This document shows positions 36,339 to 47,261 of a stretch of DNA of 64,000 bases, one piece after another. Under the pieces are notes generated by a model. That model had not been told where the DNA came from. It saw only the letters and a list, made by a program, of their open reading frames with translations, and searched no databases. The translations under genes were made by a program, and so were the position numbers. Source of the stretch: Bacteroidales bacterium Bact_22 (GTDB lineage Bacteria > Bacteroidota > Bacteroidia > Bacteroidales > F082); contig LUZN01000004.1 in the NCBI GenBank assembly GCA_001603665.1, positions 40,314-104,313 on the forward strand, written 5' to 3'. Position 1 is the stretch's first letter. The number at the start of each line of letters is the position of its first letter.

Positions 36339-37433
36339 TCAATGATGATGCTCCTTGCTCGCCATTCCAAAATATAAGGCCGACAACAGGGTGAACACAT
36401 ACGCCTGGATGTAGGCCACCAGCAGCTCGATGCAGTCGACGAAGATGACGAGAATCAGCGAGAACACTGACATCGCGCCACCTCCTGCAGCGCTTATCTG
36501 CGCAACGATGAAGATGCTGCTGATGAAGCCCAGCACCACGATATGTCCAGCCGTGATGTTGGCAAACAGACGCACCGCCAGCACGAACGGCTTAGTGAAG
36601 CAGCCCACCGTCTCGATGATCGGCATGAGAGGCAGTGGGAACTTCAAAAACCACGGCACGCCCGGCGTGTTGAAGATGTCCTTGTAATATTCCTTGTTTC
36701 CGAGAAGGTTCGTAATGAAGAAGGTGAAAAGCGCCAGACAGGCCGTCACCGCTATGTTTCCCGTGATGTTGGCTCCGAACGGGAAGATCGGAATCAGTCC
36801 CATCAGGTTGTTGATGAAGATGAAGAAAAACACTGTGATGAGATAGGGCAGGTAACGGTCGACCTGCTTTTCGCTGATGGCCTTGCGGGCGATGTCGTCG
36901 CGCACGTAGACGATGAGCATCTCGAACAGCGACTGCAGTCCTTTGGGGGCTTTCTCGCCGCGCTGGCGGTAGGCTTTTGTCACCAGGAAGAACAAAACTA
37001 AAAGTATCGTGCACGATATAAATAGTGCGAATACGTTTTTCGTGATGGAGATGTCGAACGGACGTTTCTGTGTGCCATCGGCGTTGACAATCACAACTTT
37101 GTTCTTGTATTTTCCGTCGCGCGGGATGGCAAATGTGATGGTCTCGCCGGTCTTTTTGTTCGTCGTGACGTAGCTGTCTTTTTCGTGAAACACCTTTGAC
37201 GAGAAGGTGTAGCCGCGGCCTTCGCTAAAGACAATTATCGGAAGGTGCAGGCACACTTCGTGGCCTTTCCATGTGAAGATATGCCATTCGTAGGAGTCGA
37301 GGATATGCTCGATGATCACCTCGCCGGCATTGAATTCCTCCTTGGTCTGCTCTTCGGCCATAGCGGTGTGCTGTGTTCCGAAAAGCAAACACATTAAGAA
37401 TGAGAGGGTTATGATGTTTTTCCAAATTTTCAT
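36339..37433 (-). CDS. atpB: ATP synthase F0 subunit a
   Basis: The channel subunit next to the c ring. Five or six membrane helices occupy residues of about 130-360; the essential Arg is in LAVRLFANITAGH. As in other Bacteroidota the protein has a cleavable signal peptide (ending TAMAEEQ) and an extra periplasmic domain of about 110 residues before the first core helix. I chose ATG 37433 over TTG 37436. It is the first atp gene of this block; atpD and atpC are not adjacent on either side. The His-rich C-terminus (KEHHH) ends at the stop. Confidence 0.95.
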   Translation of the reverse strand: MKIWKNIITLSFLMCLLFGTQHTAMAEEQTKEEFNAGEVIIEHILDSYEWHIFTWKGHEVCLHLPIIVFSEGRGYTFSSKVFHEKDSYVTTNKKTGETITFAIPRDGKYKNKVVIVNADGTQKRPFDISITKNVFALFISCTILLVLFFLVTKAYRQRGEKAPKGLQSLFEMLIVYVRDDIARKAISEKQVDRYLPYLITVFFFIFINNLMGLIPIFPFGANITGNIAVTACLALFTFFITNLLGNKEYYKDIFNTPGVPWFLKFPLPLMPIIETVGCFTKPFVLAVRLFANITAGHIVVLGFISSIFIVAQISAAGGGAMSVFSLILVIFVDCIELLVAYIQAYVFTLLSALYFGMASKEHHH

Positions 37434-37552
37434 CAAAAAATTCGCTTCACATTATTCCAAACTGCAATTATACGAAATAATTTTGAAAAAACGAATATCT
37501 TTTTGGAGAAAAAAAGATGATATGCTGATTTGCTCGGATAAAGAATTAATTC

Positions 37553-38125
37553 CTACAAATCATCCATTGCGGCTTGATTAACTATGTTGGAATTAACTTT
37601 GTCATAGTAGGAGATACATACTCTTCCGTCAAGAATAAATCTTCCTTTAACTATGGACACTTTGATCTCTCCGTATTCGTTGGAGAATGTTGTATACCAT
37701 TCGCATTCATCATTGAATAGTGCTCTCATTTTTGAACCATCACTATCAGCAGGTCTTGAAAATCTTTCGATACATTTAGTCGATTTCCCATACTTTTTTG
37801 TCAACATTCCTTTCAATTTTTCGTAATCATTAAGAATCGGAGACCAGTTAATGCTACTAGAAAAGAACACGTCAACATGACTAACAATATCACAATTTTT
37901 CAACGTAGAGACTTTAATCTGACAATCTTTATAGCCTGCAAAATCACCCGACAAAGTGGAGACCCCGTTTTCTGTCTCTTCAAACGTAAACCCAGCATTT
38001 ACCATGGCTTCGGTATATTCTTTTAGTGTTCCATCAATCGGTACACCTTTGAATGTTAAATGCTTTTGAGCATAAATGCTTCCTGTCATCAAAAGACAAA
38101 TTACTAAGACTAATAGTTTTTTCAT
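37553..38125 (-). CDS. Small exported protein of unknown function
   Basis: From ATG 38125 this is a 190-residue protein with a signal peptide (MKKLLVLVICLLMTGSIYAQ, cleavage after YAQ-1). The mature part begins HLTFKGVPIDGTLKEY, a layout seen in small Bacteroidota exported proteins where a strand and G-x-P-I-D-G lead into a helix; no function is established to my knowledge. Longer versions of the frame (to 38212) are rejected because a -7 promoter element lies at 38147-38154 between the two candidate starts and the signal peptide begins at the internal ATG. It has its own promoter and separates the phosphatase gene from atpB. Confidence 0.75.
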   Translation of the reverse strand: MKKLLVLVICLLMTGSIYAQKHLTFKGVPIDGTLKEYTEAMVNAGFTFEETENGVSTLSGDFAGYKDCQIKVSTLKNCDIVSHVDVFFSSSINWSPILNDYEKLKGMLTKKYGKSTKCIERFSRPADSDGSKMRALFNDECEWYTTFSNEYGEIKVSIVKGRFILDGRVCISYYDKVNSNIVNQAAMDDL

Positions 38126-38146
38126 GATAGTATTATTTTCAAACCA

Positions 38147-38154
38147 CAAAAGTA
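38147..38154 (-). promoter_or_regulatory. -7 promoter element for the small exported protein gene
   Basis: On the minus strand TACTTTTG matches TAnnTTTG, 21 bases before the ATG at 38125. Confidence 0.6.
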
Positions 38155-38183
38155 ATATAATAATCCGACAAATAAAAATATTT

Positions 38184-38639
38184 TTAAAAAGAGGTTTTAA
38201 AAAACCCTTCACAGCCTTCGATTAAATCTCTATATGTGGTTTCAAAATCGCCGGTGTACCAAGGATCGGCAACGTCGCAGTGCTTTCCGGCGTAGCTCAT
38301 CATTAGGGAAATCTTGTTTTTGGTGTCTTCGCAAAGCATCCTCCTCAAATTGCGGAGATTATTCTCATCCATTGCGATGATGAAGTCGTAATAATCGTAG
38401 TCTTTTCTGGTGATTTGTCGCGCATGACGGCTTTCGAATTTTATGCCTTTTTGAAACAAAATACGTTTAGCCGGAGGATAGATGTCGTTACCAATCTCTT
38501 CGGTCGAAGTGGCCGCCGATGCAATCTCGAAATCGTCAGCAATTCCTGCCTTTTCGACCATATCTTTTAGAATAAACTCCGCCATCGGACTCCTGCAGAT
38601 GTTGCCGTGACAAACGAAAAGAATTCGATGCTTTTTCAT
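38184..38639 (-). CDS. Low-molecular-weight protein-tyrosine phosphatase
   Basis: The P-loop CHGNICRS (nucleophile Cys10, Arg16) near the N-terminus and the general-acid segment DPWYTGDF near residue 124 define this family. From ATG 38639 the length is 151 residues, as usual. Such enzymes often act on BY-kinases of the Wzc type, but here the gene is far from the Wzc-type gene and the partner is not known. It starts four bases after the GHMP kinase stop, so it is probably on the mevalonate-gene transcript. Confidence 0.93.
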   Translation of the reverse strand: MKKHRILFVCHGNICRSPMAEFILKDMVEKAGIADDFEIASAATSTEEIGNDIYPPAKRILFQKGIKFESRHARQITRKDYDYYDFIIAMDENNLRNLRRMLCEDTKNKISLMMSYAGKHCDVADPWYTGDFETTYRDLIEGCEGFFKTSF

Positions 38640-38643
38640 AAAA

Positions 38644-39564
38644 TCACAAGACAATTTCGTTGTATTTCAAAACGGTTTTCAATCCTTTTCCTTTGAAATA
38701 ACCAATAACTTCTTTTTCCGGGAGCTCCGTCGCTGCTAAGAAAAAGTCACCACCCCAGGCGCCGAGTGATTTGATAACACCTTGAAAATCAGGATATTGC
38801 GACTTTAATGGCTGCTGCCCCAAACAACGGCTCATAAGCTCTTCGTGTCGCGTCAAAAGGGCGCAAAAATCGTTGAAAGAAGTGGCATTTATGAGTTTCT
38901 CGGAGATCTCAGAAATCTCGGAGCACTCTGAGGAATAATCATATTTTTGCGCCCGTTCTTTGAACGATTTCACTTCCTTGCCGGAGCTCTGTTTGTGACC
39001 TTGATAAACGAAATACAACTTATCGGCAAAAGCAGGGTGAAAATCGGCTTTTTCAACGACAGGAGAGCCGTTTTCGAGATGATAAATTATTGGTTGTGAA
39101 GCTGTTGCGCAGGCGATGTCGTAGCCCGAGCCGCCCATTGTCATCTTCAAAAGCTCGTAAGGATCGACCTCCGCCCACTGTGACAAAAGCGATATCAGAG
39201 TGGAGCTGCTGCCGAGTCCCCATTCGCTGTCGAACTCCAGACGAGTGGTGAAGAAATAGTCTTTCTTATCCTGTAAGATGTTGGGATTCAGCGACTTAAT
39301 GGCTTTGAAAATCCTGCTGAGGTTGTCGGCTTTCTCCATGTCGTCGGAGGCATGGACAGTAAAATCGTGCTTGCTGAAGATGGAGGCAAACCAGAAACCC
39401 TTTGGGGTGTAGGCATCCCAGTGAATCATGCCGTTTTCGTCGTCGATGGTGGTCACTTCCAACGACTGCCCGAGATTCAACGGCAACGCCAAGGCGCGAG
39501 CGCCCTGCAGGACAAGGTATTCGCCCGAAAGAAGGAATTTGCCGTTAGCGCGGTATTTAGCCAT
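38644..39564 (-). CDS. GHMP kinase, GYDIA family (probable mevalonate-pathway kinase)
   Basis: The GHMP ATP-binding motif GLGSSSTL is at residues 116-123 and the family name-giving GYDIA at 147-151. The N-terminus (GKFLLSGEYLVLQGARALALPL) matches mevalonate/phosphomevalonate kinase-like enzymes. The gene overlaps the class II HMG-CoA reductase gene by eight bases, so a role in phosphorylating a mevalonate-pathway intermediate is likely; the exact substrate is not established from sequence. Length of 306 residues is normal for the family. Confidence 0.85.
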   Translation of the reverse strand: MAKYRANGKFLLSGEYLVLQGARALALPLNLGQSLEVTTIDDENGMIHWDAYTPKGFWFASIFSKHDFTVHASDDMEKADNLSRIFKAIKSLNPNILQDKKDYFFTTRLEFDSEWGLGSSSTLISLLSQWAEVDPYELLKMTMGGSGYDIACATASQPIIYHLENGSPVVEKADFHPAFADKLYFVYQGHKQSSGKEVKSFKERAQKYDYSSECSEISEISEKLINATSFNDFCALLTRHEELMSRCLGQQPLKSQYPDFQGVIKSLGAWGGDFFLAATELPEKEVIGYFKGKGLKTVLKYNEIVL

Positions 39565-40876
39565 TATTTTTTAGAAATTCTTCAACTGCAGCGTACGTCA
39601 CGGTGACATCCTTGAAGTGAACGAGGGCTGCGGCTTTCTGCTCATCAGTAGCTCCCAGTTGGTTGAGGATGTTGGCAAGGTGCATCTTCATGTGGCCTTG
39701 TTGTATTCCTTTGGTAGTCAACGACTTGACTGCCGCGTAGTTGTTGGCAAGTCCCATGGTGGCTGCTATCATCATCAGCTCAGGGGCCGATGGATGACCG
39801 AGCAATTCCAGCGATTCCTTAGCGAGAGGGTGGAGGCTTGTCAGTCCGCCAATGGTGCCGAGCGCAATCGGGACTTCGAGCCAGAACTTAAACATTCCGT
39901 CGGTAATCTCGCACGAACTCAGCGACTCGTAATGTCCGTTGCGCGAGGCATAAGCGTGTCCAGCCGCCTCGGTGGCGCGGAAGTCGTTGCCTGTGGCTAT
40001 CACCACAGCGTCGATGCCATTGTAGATGCCTTTGTTATGCGTCGTGGCACGATATTCGTCGATATGTGCGATGTCGACAGCCTTCTTGAATTTCTCTGCA
40101 AAGCCCTGACCGTCAAGGTGTTCGTCGACATGGTCGAGGTCGTAAATAGGACATTCAACCCATACCTTCACTCGGCATTCAGGGGTGTAGTTCGACAAAA
40201 TCGCCATCACGATTTCGACATTTTCGCCTTTACGCAAGAAATAATCCTGCAAAGTATGTCCGAACGTCTCGAGACATGAGTTTATGAAGTTGGCTCCCAT
40301 CGAGTCGCAGGTGTTGAAAGTCACTCGCAACTGATAGTAATCCTTGAGCTTTTCAGTGAAGTCAACCAATTGAATATCGAGGATTCCGCCGCCGCGTTTC
40401 TCCATCTTGGCGGTGATGTCTTTTGTCGACTTCAGCAGCTCCTCCTTAATCTCAGGCATGAGGTTTTTAAGCGTTTCTTTATCGCCTTTATAGCAAAAAT
40501 GAAGCTGTCCAACCTTCTGAACATCAATCACTTCGGCATGGAAACCGCCACGGTCACCCCAGAACTTCGCTGCTGCCGACGCTGCCGCCACCACACTGCT
40601 TTCTTCGATGACCATCGGCACCACGTAGATCTTGCCGTTGATCACCACGTTTGGCGACACGCCGTAAGGGATATGGAAGTTGGAGATGGTGTTCTCGCTG
40701 AACTCGTCGAACTGTTTCTGCTTCTCCGAATCGCTGTACCAAAAGCCTTTCAAAAGGGCAATAAACTCTCCAGGATTCTCAATATACTCTGAAACAGCCT
40801 TCAATTTGTCCTCTTTCAGCAGCTTCGAAAACCCTTTGATGATACGGTCGCGCTTCCTTGATTTCTCTTCTTCCAT
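39557..40876 (-). CDS. Class II hydroxymethylglutaryl-CoA reductase
   Basis: The enzyme interconverts HMG-CoA and mevalonate. Motifs of the class II (often called degradative) group are ENTISNFHIPYG, PMVIEESSVVAAASAAAKFW with the catalytic Glu, DGMFKFWLEVPIALGTIGG, and GHMKMHL with the catalytic His near the C-terminus. From ATG 40876 it has 439 residues. The frame extends 54 codons further upstream, but that stretch covers a promoter element and lacks family resemblance. Coupling to the GYDIA kinase argues for biosynthesis of isoprenoids through mevalonate rather than breakdown. Confidence 0.92.
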   Translation of the reverse strand: MEEEKSRKRDRIIKGFSKLLKEDKLKAVSEYIENPGEFIALLKGFWYSDSEKQKQFDEFSENTISNFHIPYGVSPNVVINGKIYVVPMVIEESSVVAAASAAAKFWGDRGGFHAEVIDVQKVGQLHFCYKGDKETLKNLMPEIKEELLKSTKDITAKMEKRGGGILDIQLVDFTEKLKDYYQLRVTFNTCDSMGANFINSCLETFGHTLQDYFLRKGENVEIVMAILSNYTPECRVKVWVECPIYDLDHVDEHLDGQGFAEKFKKAVDIAHIDEYRATTHNKGIYNGIDAVVIATGNDFRATEAAGHAYASRNGHYESLSSCEITDGMFKFWLEVPIALGTIGGLTSLHPLAKESLELLGHPSAPELMMIAATMGLANNYAAVKSLTTKGIQQGHMKMHLANILNQLGATDEQKAAALVHFKDVTVTYAAVEEFLKNNG

Positions 40877-40885
40877 AACAAGATG

Positions 40886-40893
40886 CAAAATTA
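40886..40893 (-). promoter_or_regulatory. -7 promoter element for the HMG-CoA reductase operon
   Basis: On the minus strand TAATTTTG matches TAnnTTTG and ends nine bases before the ATG at 40876, implying a very short leader. Confidence 0.6.
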
Positions 40894-40953
40894 GTAAAAA
40901 GTTTTTAAAGTTTGAAAGTTTATAAAGTTTTTTAGGGCGTTTGATTTTTTTTG

Positions 40954-40961
40954 TATTTTTG
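40954..40961 (+). promoter_or_regulatory. -7 promoter element for the double-thioredoxin gene
   Basis: TATTTTTG matches TAnnTTTG and lies 30 bases before the ATG at 40992. Confidence 0.6.
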
Positions 40962-40991
40962 CTCTTGATATTAACATTTAAAATTATAATC

Positions 40992-42512
40992 ATGAAAAAA
41001 ATCTTTACTTTTATTTTTGCTATCACATTGAGTCTCAATATCTTTGCTCAATGTCCATTAACAACAGCCGTTGATTTTACAGCTACTGACTGCCACGGAA
41101 CAGAAGTTCACTTGTTTGACATTTTGGATGGCGGACAGTATGTTCTGATTGACTTTTTCTTTACAACATGTGGACCTTGCCAACAGGCAACACCTAAAGT
41201 GGTGGAGTCGTATTATGCTTTCGGTTGCAATATGCATGATGTTTTTTATGTTGAAATCTCTGATAGAGATAGCGATGCGGCTTGCCAGAGTTGGACAAAC
41301 ACATATGGCGTAGAGTATCCTACCATTGGCGGCCCAGCAGGCGGAGGAACAATATGCAATCAATATCAAATCGGGGCGTTTCCGACAGTGATTCTCATTG
41401 CTCCCGACCGCTCAATTCTCATCAACGATCTTTGGCCAATCAGCAACGCACAGACCATCATCAACTCTTTGACACCTTACGGAATCCAGCAACACGACTG
41501 CACCGCTCCTGTGCCAAATCCAGAGGTGACAATCACTGTCGACCAAGTTTTGGAAACTGAAGTTACAGCCACATTTACACCTAATGAAGACTGTGCCACC
41601 TACTTTTATATGATGGCTACCGAAGAAGAGTTTAACGAATGGATGACATCTACAGGAATGACGTTGGGCGAATATCTTCAAGCATATGGAATGCCAGGCA
41701 ATTACGAGCTTTCGAATACTTTTATGGACCTCGTTCCAAACACCGAATATTTGATTTGTGCCGTCCCTGTTGACGCTGGAAACATTCTTTACGAAGTGGC
41801 TCAGGAATACGTCACCACGACTCCTGGCGGCGGTGAGATAATGCCTGATTTTACTGGCACCGACATCGATGGTAATGCGATAAATCTCTATTCGATTCTC
41901 GATAACGGACAGTATGTTCTCATCAATTTCTTCCTTACGGGCGATCCATATAGCCAAGACGTTATGTCTGACATGGTCGAAGCGTACAGAACTTATGGCT
42001 GTAACGATCATGATGTGTTCTTTATGGAAATCAGCGCTAATGGAGGCGATGCCACTTGCCAGACTTGGGTTGAGACTTATGGCGTTCAATATCCTACCAT
42101 CAGTCGCGACGGCGGAGGCAACACAATAGCTCAATCAATTCCTGTGGCGATGTATCCGACAATCATGCTCATCCGCCCGGATCACACCTTCGCTCAGCGC
42201 GATATCTATCCTCCGACACTCGAAATGATGGTTCAATACATGAATGCGGAGGGTATCATTCAATATGAATGCGAAGATGCTGTTTATGAAATTGCCGATG
42301 ACGATTTTACTCTCTATCCGAATCCTGTAAAAGATAATCTGATGATTAATGGTCAAAATCTCGGAAATGTCAGTGTTTACAATGCTTTAGGACAAGTCAT
42401 TTTTGAGACTTTTGCTACCGATGAGTTGAACATCAATACTTCAAATTATCAAAATGGTGTTTATTTCATAAAAATTGGCGACAAGACTGAAAAATTCGTT
42501 GTAACTCATTAA
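40992..42512 (+). CDS. T9SS cargo protein with two thioredoxin-like domains, the second lacking active-site cysteines
   Basis: From ATG 40992 the protein has 506 residues. A signal peptide ends at FAQ (residue 20). Thioredoxin/TlpA-like domain 1 (about 22-170) has an intact CGPC motif at residues 60-63. A fibronectin-like linker (about 175-280) follows. Domain 2 (about 285-425) is clearly a duplicate (GQYVLINFF, YGCNDHDVFFMEIS, CQTWVETYGVQYPTI), but the CGPC position reads DPYS (318-321), so it cannot do dithiol chemistry. The C-terminal sorting domain begins YPNPVKDNLM and ends FVVTH, marking secretion by the type IX system. Related short proteins are annotated as redoxin-domain proteins. 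The next gene starts two bases after the stop. Confidence 0.85.
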   Translation: MKKIFTFIFAITLSLNIFAQCPLTTAVDFTATDCHGTEVHLFDILDGGQYVLIDFFFTTCGPCQQATPKVVESYYAFGCNMHDVFYVEISDRDSDAACQSWTNTYGVEYPTIGGPAGGGTICNQYQIGAFPTVILIAPDRSILINDLWPISNAQTIINSLTPYGIQQHDCTAPVPNPEVTITVDQVLETEVTATFTPNEDCATYFYMMATEEEFNEWMTSTGMTLGEYLQAYGMPGNYELSNTFMDLVPNTEYLICAVPVDAGNILYEVAQEYVTTTPGGGEIMPDFTGTDIDGNAINLYSILDNGQYVLINFFLTGDPYSQDVMSDMVEAYRTYGCNDHDVFFMEISANGGDATCQTWVETYGVQYPTISRDGGGNTIAQSIPVAMYPTIMLIRPDHTFAQRDIYPPTLEMMVQYMNAEGIIQYECEDAVYEIADDDFTLYPNPVKDNLMINGQNLGNVSVYNALGQVIFETFATDELNINTSNYQNGVYFIKIGDKTEKFVVTH

Positions 42513-42514
42513 AT

Positions 42515-45299
<2,785 letters not shown>

Positions 45300-45307
45300 T
45301 TACGAAA

Positions 45308-45586
45308 TTAGATGATTGCGATGATGTCGTTTTCACGCATAATCATATAGTCTTTGCCGTCGAGGTGGAACTCGGTGCCTGCATATTTGCCATAGATGAC
45401 GTTATCGCCGACCTTCACTGTGATCGGGTTGTCCTTTGTGCCAGGACCGACTGCCACAACTGTGCCTTGCTGAGGTTTCTCTTTTGCTGTGTCAGGGATG
45501 ATGATTCCACTTGCGGTTTTCTGTTCTGCGACAGCCGGCTCAATGACGACGCGGTCTGCCAACGGTTTGATATTCAATTTTGCCAT
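45308..45586 (-). CDS. groES: Co-chaperonin GroES
   Basis: Ten-kDa lid of the chaperonin. [12 protein letters not shown] at the N-terminus, the mobile loop ([21 protein letters not shown]) and [11 protein letters not shown] are diagnostic. Length of 92 residues is standard. A terminator for secG lies upstream, and I see no CIRCE inverted repeat (TTAGCACTC-type), so HrcA control is not evident. Confidence 0.98.
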   Translation of the reverse strand: MAKLNIKPLADRVVIEPAVAEQKTASGIIIPDTAKEKPQQGTVVAVGPGTKDNPITVKVGDNVIYGKYAGTEFHLDGKDYMIMRENDIIAII

Positions 45587-45671
45587 GTTATTATATTTTT
45601 ATTAATTGTTATTTTCTTGCGTTTTGATTTTATCAAAAATCATTCCAAAGGCGATTTTTGTCAGTAAAATG

Positions 45672-45706
45672 ATAAAAAAAATGTCAGAACGTGACATTCT
45701 GACATT
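45672..45706 (-). terminator. Rho-independent terminator after secG
   Basis: On the minus strand AATGTCAGAA, a seven-base loop and TTCTGACATT form a perfect ten-base-pair stem, followed by a run of seven to nine T. It lies between secG and groES, so it separates the two transcripts. Confidence 0.85.
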
Positions 45707-45726
45707 CTTTTGTCTTGCTTTTCAGA

Positions 45727-46065
45727 TTATTCTGCAGCTTCTGTCGGCTCTGTTGCAACCGGCATGTCGGCTGGAATCTCCTGAGGCATGGTCTGCTGAA
45801 CGTTCTCAACGACCTTGCTGCCTCTGACTTCCTGTGTTCCACCCTTTGGAAGTGTCACGCTTGATGCGAGGCAGAATACCACTAACAAGATGGCCAATGT
45901 CCAAGTCGTCTTCTCCAGAAAATCTGTGGTCTTGCGGACGCCGAGAATCTGGTTGTGTGATGAGAAGTTGGATGCCAATCCGCCACCTTTTGAGTTCTGA
46001 ACCAAAACCACCAACATCATCAAGAAACTGACGATAAGGATTAACACTGAAATTGTTACGTACAT
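45727..46065 (-). CDS. secG: Preprotein translocase subunit SecG
   Basis: Two membrane helices (residues 3-23 and about 53-70) flank the conserved VQNSKGGGLAS loop (22-32). SecG assists the SecYEG channel in the inner membrane. Length of 112 residues with an acidic, low-complexity tail is usual for Bacteroidota. It follows the TPR-like gene by 13 bases. Confidence 0.93.
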   Translation of the reverse strand: MYVTISVLILIVSFLMMLVVLVQNSKGGGLASNFSSHNQILGVRKTTDFLEKTTWTLAILLVVFCLASSVTLPKGGTQEVRGSKVVENVQQTMPQEIPADMPVATEPTEAAE

Positions 46066-46078
46066 TGTCTTAAAAATA

Positions 46079-46708
46079 TTAATTGTTTAACTTTTCTTTT
46101 AACGCATTAATTCGACCTGCAAAAATAATACTTTTTTCTGGATATTTAACTTTTAATTTTTCATAAATTGAAATTGCCTTCGCATAATACCCTTGATTCT
46201 CGTAAATCGTTGCTAATGTTTCACTTACGATATTTTCTTGGTCGATAACTGACTCTTGTGCGGCTGAAACCGGGTTGAAAAATTCCTGTTTCGGACGTGA
46301 AATCGACGGGTTTTCGGCGATAAATTTGTCGATAATTTCGGCTTTCGAGAGCTTTTTTTCTGCTTTTTTAGGTGCAGTTTTCTTTCTTTCGAGCTCAGCG
46401 ATTTTATAGTTGATGATAGCCATCAGCTCGTCGAGATTTTTCTTTTTCTCTTCGAGTTGAGCCATCTCAAGGTCGATATCATCTTCAGTCTCAACGAACT
46501 CGTCAGGGAGTTTGATGAAGAGCTTGCGGAGCGCGTTTCTGTCGGGTGTCATCGCCGCGGCCAGTCGTAGCTGCTCTGTTGCGCGATTGTCGTCGGCACG
46601 TCCCATGCTCACGGCAAGCAACACCTGTGCCACGGTGAAGTAAGGATATTCCTTCACCAGCGACTCGAGTTCGCCTACATCTAACCGTGTCAACCAATTG
46701 TTATTCAA
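46079..46708 (-). CDS. TPR-like protein of unknown function between lptE and secG
   Basis: The 209-residue protein has no signal peptide. It has helical repeats at both ends (YPYFTVAQVLLAVSMG near residue 21 and SETLATIYENQGYYAKAISIYEKLKVKYPEKS near 163-194, a clear tetratricopeptide unit) and a charged central region. No ATG exists near the N-terminus; the start is a TTG at 46708, four bases after the lptE stop, which agrees with the tight operon. A gene of this kind commonly sits at this place in Bacteroidota; its function is unknown to me. Confidence 0.75.
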   Translation of the reverse strand: MNNNWLTRLDVGELESLVKEYPYFTVAQVLLAVSMGRADDNRATEQLRLAAAMTPDRNALRKLFIKLPDEFVETEDDIDLEMAQLEEKKKNLDELMAIINYKIAELERKKTAPKKAEKKLSKAEIIDKFIAENPSISRPKQEFFNPVSAAQESVIDQENIVSETLATIYENQGYYAKAISIYEKLKVKYPEKSIIFAGRINALKEKLNN

Positions 46709-46712
46709 TATC

Positions 46713-47219
46713 TTACCAGTTTACTACCGCTTTATTGAAGATGTCCTCGCACAGCTTCTCGCAGATGGTGCTCATAAGGTCTTCCTGGATGGAATTCAGA
46801 TCCTGATCGCTCGGGTAATCTTCGTATTGCGAGAACTTCTGCTCGAAGTTCTTAGATTCATCGTATCTATTGTAAAACCTGACGTTCACGGTGATCGTCA
46901 AGCGGTTCAACGCCGCTACCTGGTCGCCTGTGATGGCCGTCGGGGCAGTCTTGTAATCGATAATCTCGCCTTCGATGGCAAGGTCGCCGTTGTCAGCAAC
47001 CTCGTCGAGGGTGGTCTGATTCATGAAATAGTCGCGTAAAGTGTTGGTAATCACGTCGCTAAGCATCGGGTTGACGAGGTTGGCGTTGTTGGGGAAATAC
47101 TGAATCGACACAGTCTTCGCCTCCGCCGGGATGCTCGCTCCTGTGAACGAATATATCCCGCAGCCGGTCAGCATGAAGACCGCGATTAATATTAATAAGG
47201 TGTTAATTCTCTTTAACAT
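46713..47219 (-). CDS. lptE: LPS assembly lipoprotein LptE
   Basis: From ATG 47219 this is a 168-residue lipoprotein with lipobox LTGC at Cys20, followed by GIYSFTGASIPAEAKTVSIQYF, the usual beginning of LptE in Bacteroidota. LptE sits in the outer membrane as the plug of LptD and guides lipopolysaccharide insertion. The longer frame (to 47240) only adds seven residues before the signal. It lies in the order pheT, sigma-54 activator, lptE, TPR protein, secG. Confidence 0.9.
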   Translation of the reverse strand: MLKRINTLLILIAVFMLTGCGIYSFTGASIPAEAKTVSIQYFPNNANLVNPMLSDVITNTLRDYFMNQTTLDEVADNGDLAIEGEIIDYKTAPTAITGDQVAALNRLTITVNVRFYNRYDESKNFEQKFSQYEDYPSDQDLNSIQEDLMSTICEKLCEDIFNKAVVNW

Positions 47220-47261
47220 ATTCCAACACATTTTACACATTTCGGCACATTATGCGAAGCA

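Noticed and set aside
40876..41038. Longer HMG-CoA reductase with a 54-residue N-terminal extension
   Set aside because: The extension is Lys/Ile/Asn-rich intergenic-like sequence, contains the promoter -7 element, and overlaps the divergent gene's promoter region.
45587..45726. CIRCE heat-shock operator before groES
   Set aside because: The inverted repeat there (AATGTCAGAA/TTCTGACATT) does not match TTAGCACTC-N9-GAGTGCTAA, and its T run shows it is the secG terminator.
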